From: Silene conica
Taxonomy: Eukaryota; Streptophyta; Magnoliopsida; Caryophyllales; Caryophyllaceae
NCBI GenBank assembly: GCA_029255685.2
Contig: CM055311.2
Coordinates: 17,568,952 to 17,632,951 of the forward strand
Direction: 5' to 3'
Length of the DNA stretch: 64,000 bases
Position 1 is the stretch's first letter, and each line of letters begins with the position of its first letter. The notes under the pieces were generated by a model. It was not told the DNA's origin and did no database searches. It was given only the letters and a program-made list of their open reading frames with translations. Position numbers and translations under genes: made by a program. Positions 56,641 through 64,000 of this stretch are shown here, one piece after another.

Positions 56641-58498
56641 GATTCTTTATTGAAGTTCATCAATGCTGCTGATAATGAGAAAGATAAGTATAGAGACGAA
56701 ATTTTTAATACTTGGGAAAACGTCATTCTGGATAGCCAAGGCTCCCTTGACATCGGAGCTGATTGGGTATGTTTTTATTGGCTTATTAGATGTATTTATG
56801 TTTTTCTAAATTCTTCATTAATATTTTACCAGAAATCTCTACTTTTTATCATGTCAAGTTTTTCTCCCTGTTCATTATTTTGGAGAGCATTTTTTCTGTG
56901 TTGCTTTAATTTTTTGGGGAAGAGTATCAACTATCTTGACAATCGGGTATATGATGATTTCGAAGATAGTATCTGGTTGGAGGCTAGCAAATCGATTGTA
57001 CGTACCTTATATTTATGTTTTTTTGTTTAAAGTTATATTTTTTTGTGGTTATTTGTATTTTCTATAATGTTAATTATTGTAATGTAAAATAGATGTTATT
57101 GTATTTTTTTTACTTGAGAATGACTGACTTTGTTTTTAAAATTAACCAGGTTGAAATATTTGGTAGCTTTCTTCTAAAGAAAGGGTATGAACGAGGCAGC
57201 GAGGTCTCTAATTTCAAATTTGTAAATGTGGATTTTCCGTGGAAATTAGAAGGTCCTCAAAACTTAGATTGTAGTGTTTTTTGTAATGATGCATATGGTA
57301 TTTTAAAACGGGAAGTTGTTTACATCAGAGTTGCATGATCCATTAAAAAAGATTATTTACAGAGCTGAGATTGCTGCTATCCTAGTTTTAGCTGATATCA
57401 ACAAAGAAAGAGAGAAGTTGTTGCCTTTAGTTGATGAATTTACAAAGATAAAGGAACGCTTGCTCCCCGACTTGATTGAAAAGCGTAGGTTAGCTGAGAT
57501 GGAAAGCCTAAAGGCGGAGTCAACTGATCTGGAGGTTGCTAGGATATTAGCTGAGAAACTGGTTACTGGTGAAGAAACTCCGGTAGGTTAAAAAAAACTG
57601 TGGTAAATGAGCCATTCAGTGCTGGGATAATTAGATCATCCAGAGGTGGTTCTAGAAGAGCAAACTCTGATGGTCTTGGCTGCTCAATAAATTGTGGGAA
57701 GGCAGACAAAGGTATTGTTGTAGTGTCAAAAATTGTGAGGACTTATAATAGATTCACAACTGGGTTACCAAGTCTGAAGAAACAAGTTATTGACTATTGT
57801 TTCTTGGACGATTACACACTTAAAAATGAGTATGTTCCTTTTCTCTTTTGTTGCACTTCAACTGTGGGTTCTTTTTCTCGTTGTGGTATTAGTGATTGTG
57901 TGTCTTTTTTTTTTTTGCAGTGAGCTTTTGTTTTCTTCTGGATCTGCTATTGTGGATAGGTCTGATGTTATCTCAACAAAACCTGATGATTACACTGACA
58001 TACGGGTTATAGGAGCATGGTCAATTGTGTTGAATTACATGGAGGTTAAAGAGAAAGAATCGTCAATGATGATGTTCCTTGGTTCAGCACACATTGTAAC
58101 ACCCCCATTTACCTAGGAGCCTGAACTAGGACTTCCAGAGTAAATAGGATTGTTACCATCCCGGATAAACCAGGGTAGTAGATATTCACAGTGAAAGAAA
58201 CACAGTACTTTAAATATAAATGATCAAACTGAAAACTGTTACAAGGCATAGTCCAAAAGACTTCCAAAACAACTGAAATAAAATAAGTGTTCGACTATGA
58301 AAACTAAGTGATCTAAAGCTAGGTAGGTCTAGGCCATGCCTCTCCTCCATGCCCAGTCCTAGTCCACCTGTCTCTGACCTGAAAGATCTACTCCCCATTC
58401 CGGATCATTATAGGTGAACACGAATACACTGTCAACCTCGCGGTTGAGTAGGATAACACAATCTATAAAAATGCAACAATGTAATAATATACAAATGC

Positions 58499-59559
58499 TA
58501 GACCTGTCAAACATGTCGAACGGGCGGGTTGCGGGTCGGGTAGATACGGGTTTGGGTTAAATACGGGTCGGGTGTATTTCGGGTCGGGTAAAATACGGGT
58601 CAAGTCTATACGGGTTCCGGGTCGGGTTCGGGTAAAAATACGGGTCAATCAACATCTTTTCCTCGCTTTTTTTAAAACTTATTTTATATCGTAATTCCTA
58701 CCCTTTTTACGTTTTTTATCCTCTTGCTCGTCTTAGTTAACTTAATTGTCACCATTTTTGCCCTCACCACCAACATCATCATCGTTATCGTCATCATCAT
58801 CCTTACTAACTCACTAAGTACGATAATGAGACTCAAATAAGATAACAATGATGACGTGGCATATGATCTGAGGTGATGAGGTGGAAGTGTTGACGCGAAA
58901 TGCGGTTCAGTTCGACGTAATACGGTGAAAGTGATGGTATGACACATATTTTGAGGTGATGATATGGCATGTGGTCCTAGTCAATTATGGGGAATGAGGT
59001 GTAAGTGATAGTGTGGCATACATTTCGATGTAATGACGTGACATGTGGTCCGTCGAAATAATGAGGTGACAGTGCTAACGTGGAATGTAACTTGACGTAT
59101 TGCACTAAAAGTGACGACGTGACACACACTTCGATGTGATGATGTGGCATGTGGTTCGAGGTGATGAGTTGGCACTGCTGACGTAGAATGCAATTCGACG
59201 TACTACGGTGAAAGTGACAGTGTGACACACACTTTGAGGTGATGATGTGGCATGTTGTTTGAGGTGATGACGTGGCATGTTGTTTGAGGTGATGACATGA
59301 CATACGCATATATATACATATTTCTCCTCAAAAACTTATAAGTCATCAATACTTATTTGACATCGTATATTTTAAAAACGATATATTATCTTGACCCAAC
59401 GGTCAACCCGCTGCGGGTCGGGTTTTGACCCGCTGTTTACGGGTCAAAACGGGTTCGGGTTTCTTTCAGGTTCGAGTTGAAAAAACCGGGTCATTTACGG
59501 GTTATTTACGGGTCGGGTAACGGTCGGTTTTCGGGTCGGGTCAGGCTTTGACAGGTCTA
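58499..59559. mobile_element. hAT-like non-autonomous element, 1.06 kb
   Basis: The terminal inverted repeats are TAGACCTGTCAAA and TTTGACAGGTCTA. Flanking 8 bp repeats ACAAATGC (58491-58498) and GCAAATGC (59560-59567) differ at one base. CGGGTCGGGT-rich subterminal regions lie at both ends. There is no coding domain. Confidence 0.85.
58850..59310. repeat. Degenerate tandem repeats inside the hAT-like element
   Basis: GAGGTGATGA(C/T)GTGGCATGTG and AATGCAATTCGACGTA..GGTGAAAGTGA blocks return at roughly 60-120 bp spacing, at least four times. Confidence 0.8.
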
Positions 59560-59697
59560 GCAAATGCTTATGACATGCTCGAGCTCAACCAAGTTCTCAT
59601 TCTCATACCCTTGCACCAACCCATACCGAACCTCCCGACAGAGTATAGTCGGCCGTCGCCGAACACCAGCATAAAATCTGAGGTCACCAGGTCTAGT

Positions 59698-61350
59698 TGT
59701 AATACCCCGTATTTTAGCCCGATCAACAACTGTCAAACTATGTTTTATAACATATTTCAAACAGAATGTTTATAAAATATTTTATGTAAACTGTTATTAT
59801 TTTATATATCGTATTTATACGATTATTTCATATTTCATAATCATTTTATAATTGATGGTTATTTCATAAAATTACATTTCATTCGTATTTCTTTAATTGT
59901 TATAATATATTTATAATAAAATATATCTCATATTTTATATTTATTTCTCATTAATACTTGTTTATTATTTAAGTCTTCTAACTTGTTATATATTCTTATG
60001 AAAGTGCTAATAATTTTATATTCTTATAATTAATTTAATTTATATTTACTAGTACTAATTATATAATTTAATTAGTATAATTAGGTATACGTATTTACTA
60101 TTTACGGTGATAACTATATTAGTTATATGTGCTCTTTTACCTTTAATCGAGTTGAGAACGGAGTGTGGGTAATAATTAGGGGAATGCGTGACGGACCAAT
60201 AGAGATGGGCTTGTACGAGATATACTCGGTTGGGTTGAGCAACAAAAACAACCATCTATCGACATTTAAACCTACCAACAAATACCCTACACAAAATACA
60301 AACCCTAATCACCATATGACACAATTGCCTCCATCGACACCCCTATCTGCCTCCAACGACAATCACCAAAAACCCTACTCATCCTCCTACATCTCGTCTG
60401 CCCCTCTACCACTTTTACACCCTAAACCCAAGCCTGACCTGTAGTGAGGATAGAGAAGAACGAAAGAGGAACAGCCGTCATCAACGTGTTCACCTTAACA
60501 TCTGCATCATCGTTAAACTACCATACGACTATTGTGGGTGTCACTAAAATCACTATAAAGTCGATAGCAAAAAAAAAAAACGAATTCATTCTCTGTTTTG
60601 TTGCGATATAATCGTGTTATTTGTAGTTGTTATTTTGCTCGTGTTTTGGTTTGTTTCTTGTTATGGGTCATGAGTAATGGTAGAGTGAGAATGGTATGTG
60701 GTGTTAATGGTGGTAGGATGACGTGTGGTGGTTGTAACAGGCTGTTTAAACAGCCTGTTCAGGTCGCGCAGAACAGGGGAGTCGGTGGTGGGTTAGTACT
60801 TTTTGGGCGTTAGTTTCAGGCTTTACATGGGTGTCGACGCCTGGTGGTTATCACCAAGGTGTCGGGGGTAGTATGGAGCGTCGAAGGTGGTGACTGGTGG
60901 TGGTAATGGTGGTGCTAGTTGGTGGTTCGGGGCTGGTTATAGTGGGTTGACACACGGGTGAGTACGGGAAATAGAGGGTTGCTGTTGTGACCAGGGGGTT
61001 TTTGGGGCTGTGTCGATGGCTGCTAGGGTGGAGTCTAGGGTGGTGGTAGGTGTCGGTTGATGCACCATAGTGCAGGGAAGGTAGTCATGATGGAGTGGTG
61101 GTGGTTAAGGCGCTAGAAGGGTGTCGAAGGGGACCGTAAAACAGGCTGGCAGTGAGTTGTTGGGTCGAAAGTTACTGTGCTGGGTTGCGTTTGTTTTCGT
61201 CGTGGGGCTGTTTACTTAGCCTTGTGTGTAGTATTATGTTAGGCCATTATATTATTATTATATTAGCATTGTTATACATGTGTTTTATTATTAATTATTA
61301 TTATTATTATTATTATTTGTTGTTGGTGTTGCTGCTGCTACTATTTTTGC

Positions 61351-61408
<58 letters not shown>

Positions 61409-62854
61409 TCCATGGTCATAATAATATTATTATTATGATTTGTATGTTTAGTGATTAGTAAAATTGTTAAGAAACTTTTTTATACACGGATGAGACGGTC
61501 ATCAATAGTTCGACTATATTTCCATGTTCGGGTAATTAATTGAAGTTTGAGTATAAAAGTAATGAGGACGAGTTAGTTGAGTTTATTTAATTTATTTTGT
61601 GATGATACTTTATTATATTAGTTACGTTAATTAGTAGTATTGTTATTATAAGTTTATTATTCATATTTATAATAATTATGTGAGGGTTATTTATATTATT
61701 TGATTAGTTTATGTTTGATGTTATTAACAGTTTAAATTGTTTAGTTCATGTTTATTTAGTTGGGATCAATTAGTTTAATTAGTTGAACTGGTTTAGTTAA
61801 TTTGTTTAAGTAGTGTTGTGACGTTAATTTTAATTAATCACCTAATTAAGTTAATTGACTAGTCGTGCTTAATATAGTCTCGTTATGCGTAATAATACAT
61901 TACTTGGTTAATTAAATTGATTGGTTGATACATTATACTTTGTTTATGTAGTTATACTAGATAGTAATTGTGTATACTATATTGTTAGGTGACGGTATTG
62001 AAGTGACATAACTCTGTTTACTTGCTGGTTTGCTATTGGATGATTTTGCTATCCAGGTAGGATACACTGACCTTTAACTCTACGATGTGCTATGAATGGA
62101 CGTGGTATTGCGTGTTATGGATGCTGAATATGATTTATATGAGAATGATATGGGTTGGATTGTTTGTGGATTATGGTAATGGTATGAGCATTTCATTATT
62201 TGATAGCATGATTGAATAATTATATCGTTGCATTCATGAGCATAGCATAGGCATTGGTTACTGAGAAAGTTATGGTCAGATATTGTTCTGATATAAAGCC
62301 CAGGGTGGTTCTGCAGACCAGGCCTGGTGTCTTATCAGCTATTGAGCTGGTGTTCGGTGACGACCGATTATAGTCTGCCGGGAGGTTCGGTATGGCTTGG
62401 TGCACGGGTATGAGTTTGAGATTGAGATTTATGATTGAGATTGAGATTGAGCTCGAGCATATCGTTGCATGTGCATATCATAATTGTTGCTTTATAATTA
62501 TTGTGTTACTCTAATCAACTGCGAGGTTGACAGTGTATTCGTGTACACCTACGATGATCCGGAATGGGGAGTAGATTTTTCAGGTCAGACACGGATGGAT
62601 TAGGAGCTTGGGCATGGAGAGAGACATAGCTTGGACCTACTTAGAATTAGATCACTTACTTAGACGTTATCAGTTGTACTTTATTCTTTGTGTAGTAGTT
62701 GTAATATCAAAAGTTTAAATTTAATCAGTTTTTATATAAAGTACTTTGGTTTGTTTTACTGTGTTATTCACTACCTCGGGCATTCCGAGATGTTAACAGC
62801 TCTATTTATTGAGAATGTCTTGCTAAAGGCTCTTAAATAAATGGGGGTGTTACA
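59698..62854 (+). mobile_element. LARD-family 5' LTR, plus orientation, 3.16 kb
   Basis: It starts TGTAATACCCCGTATTTTAG and ends AAATGGGGGTGTTACA. It is the same family as the LTRs at 32-40 kb but in opposite orientation. It is followed by AAGTGGTATCAGAGCGAACG (primer site), so it is the 5' LTR of an element continuing past the window. Frames such as 60127-60444 and 62220-62405 are chance ORFs. Confidence 0.9.
61247..61412 (+). repeat. (TTA)n microsatellite in LTR
   Basis: A long TTA trinucleotide run, briefly interrupted at 61318-61350, matches in inverted sense the (TAA)n tracts of the other LARD LTRs. Confidence 0.95.
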
Positions 62855-64000
62855 AAGTGGTATCAGAGCGAACGATCCTCAGGCCAAACCGAATGAATAA
62901 TAATGAACGTAGGAAGAATCTAATAAAATGAACCCCGGGTTAGTAACTGTTAGGAGCCCCAGGATTGGGATGAGTTAGGGGCCCCCTCAAACCAAGCCAC
63001 TGGCCCTTTCAGTCTAACCTGGTCACCCTTGAGAGATGTAGAGAGTGGGTAGTACATAATAAAGGAAAAGACCCAATTTATATTGTACTAACGTTTCCGC
63101 AGGAAAGGAACGAGGTGAGTTATAATGTGAAATATCGTTGGTAATGTGTATTGTTAAACATGAGGTTGATATCGAATGTAATTGAGATATATGATTTCAA
63201 GTATCGAGAACATGAAATTTGGAATATGAGTTGTAATATAAACTTGACTTATATGATGATGTGCATTAGAAGAATACGACTGATATTGAAATGTTGATTG
63301 ATCTGAATGATTGAATTGAAATTTTCAGAGAATGGATGTATATTTATTGAACAATAATTTGAAGTCATTTGATCATATATTCTGGTGTTTCGAAATGTCT
63401 ATTTGATATCTGGCTATTAAATGACTATCGTAACTATGTAATATAGTGTTTGGTATTTGAATAAGAATGATCAGATTTATATGTTATATTAATCCATGTC
63501 TGATGATATGCATGCGGCTATATGATCCCTGAACCCTTAGGTAGAGATATAGTATAATGATATGTGTAATGAGTTGATGATAAGTAGCACCTTAGTGATT
63601 TCGAGGATATATTTACGTACTTAAACAAGTTATGGTTGTTACGGTGGTAGAAACTAATGCATCGTTTATACGTATATAACTATTGAATTAGTTCGTTGGC
63701 ACTACTTTTCAATTTCGCAATCCTTACCGTTTTGTAGATGGCAATTTCGGTTTGAAATGATGAATAAATCTTAATATGGTGCAACCTGATTTCTATGCTT
63801 CAATGATATGTCAGCATGTTTTAGAAAAAGAATGATTGTGTTTAGATGTGATAATGTGAAGTGATTTTTAGGAACAAAAGTTTGATAAATTTTCAAAATG
63901 TTACCTTGTTTGTACGGGCTGCCATTTAAAATGTACTTCCTATATGAATGTGAAAATTTTATGTGTGATAACCTTCAGATTTAGCTTCTAGATGCTTTTG
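62855..64000 (+). mobile_element. LARD-family internal region with primer site, runs off window
   Basis: The primer site TGGTATCAGAGC at 62858-62869 follows the LTR. The rest is non-coding and matches the LARD interior at 34981-37090 in reverse; for example GATATGCATGCGGCTATATG at about 63504 corresponds to 36640-36660. No ORF of note is present. Confidence 0.85.

Larger units (their letters stand above)
53032..58094 (+). pseudogene. Ulp1-like (C48 peptidase) gene, copy B, truncated
   Basis: Exon 1 (53032-53150, MAPKRKTETEVGNRADFKRS) is basic. Exon 2 (about 53619-54477) has an N-terminal domain of the kind in MULE-borne Ulp1 genes (ICKADVHDIFGLPFGG and LFVLYAMSVVLAPPS). After a charged linker (54629-55140) comes Ulp1-like domain 1: LRKNVLDYCFLHDHDLRMG, IIDCWSFLLNDI, YLDNRVYDDF and FPWKLEGPQNLDCSVF, with the nucleophile Cys at about 57275. 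Domain 2 begins at 57765 (LPSLKKQVIDYCFLDDYTLK) and is cut at 58094 by an LTR. Introns 55401-55488, 55671-56640 and 57830-57920 have good borders. A shift near 53657, and breaks near 54985, 55053 and 56890, make it a pseudogene. Confidence 0.7.
58095..59697 (-). mobile_element. LARD-family LTR fragment interrupting copy B
   Basis: It starts TGTAACACCCCCATTTACCT and follows the first ~540 bp of the LARD LTR (32031-32570), including GAATACACTGTCAACCTCGC and the ACCTCCCGACAGA(G)TATAGTCGG block. It is more diverged than the 32-40 kb copy. It is interrupted by a hAT-like MITE (58499-59559) and cut at 59697 by another LTR in the opposite orientation. Confidence 0.85.

Noticed and set aside
61152-61421. 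Leucine-rich 89-residue ORF suggesting a membrane protein
   Set aside because: The leucine run is a translated TTA microsatellite.

Overview
This is nuclear DNA from a flowering plant, probably a eudicot. It is AT-rich, has one spliced gene with canonical GT-AG introns, and is otherwise filled with plant-type transposable elements nested in one another. I cannot name the species from sequence alone. Only one ordinary host gene is convincing: a five-exon GH28 polygalacturonase-family gene on the + strand (23345-29005, 439 codons). No rRNA, tRNA or CRISPR locus was seen. A 5S rRNA-derived stretch is present, but inside a retrotransposon LTR.

Layout, left part (1-23 kb). 1-0.56 kb is a copia LTR-like remnant. 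1.5-2.4 kb holds an unrecognised C-terminal ORF with an internal duplication, a Stowaway-like MITE and a 4 x 25 bp repeat carrying G-boxes. 2563-4071 and 4074-5797 are two non-autonomous Helitrons separated by 2 bp. 5831-6411 is a short poly(A) retroposon with a 20 bp target duplication. 7.1-9.7 kb is the 5' end of a Ty3/gypsy (Tat-like) element broken by a copia LTR fragment. 9.7-14.28 kb is a degenerate minus-strand copia element. 14640-22856 is a third Helitron, split by a minus-strand element (14986-22007, TSD TTTAC). The LTRs of that element contain a 5S rRNA-like segment (Cassandra-like) and it still carries a gag. It is itself filled with a 3.26 kb gypsy LTR and a further LTR-like block.

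Middle part (23-31 kb). The polygalacturonase gene has a Stowaway-like MITE and a tRNA-type SINE candidate in its 3.3 kb first intron. It is followed by a 745 bp non-autonomous TIR transposon.

Right part (31-64 kb). This is a large Mutator-like (MULE) complex. A FAR1/MULE-type transposase pseudogene (+, 31.1-43.5 kb) faces a minus-strand gene with a C48/Ulp1-type protease domain (copy A, 47-44.6 kb). A second, inverted copy (copy B, +, 53.0-58.1 kb) lies head-to-head with copy A. The two copies are complementary deletion/truncation products. Together they show that the ancestral gene encoded an N-terminal domain followed by two tandem Ulp1-like domains. Introns and spacers are packed with a degenerate CAATAACT minisatellite whose strand flips where the gene copy flips. 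A LINE (47403-52161) with an 18 bp TSD inserted into copy A after the inverted duplication; copy B keeps the empty site. A young LARD-type LTR element (32031-40023, TSD TAACT) sits in the first intron of the transposase gene. Two further members of its family (58095-59697, and 59698 to the window end) close the window, one of them carrying a hAT-like MITE with internal tandem repeats.
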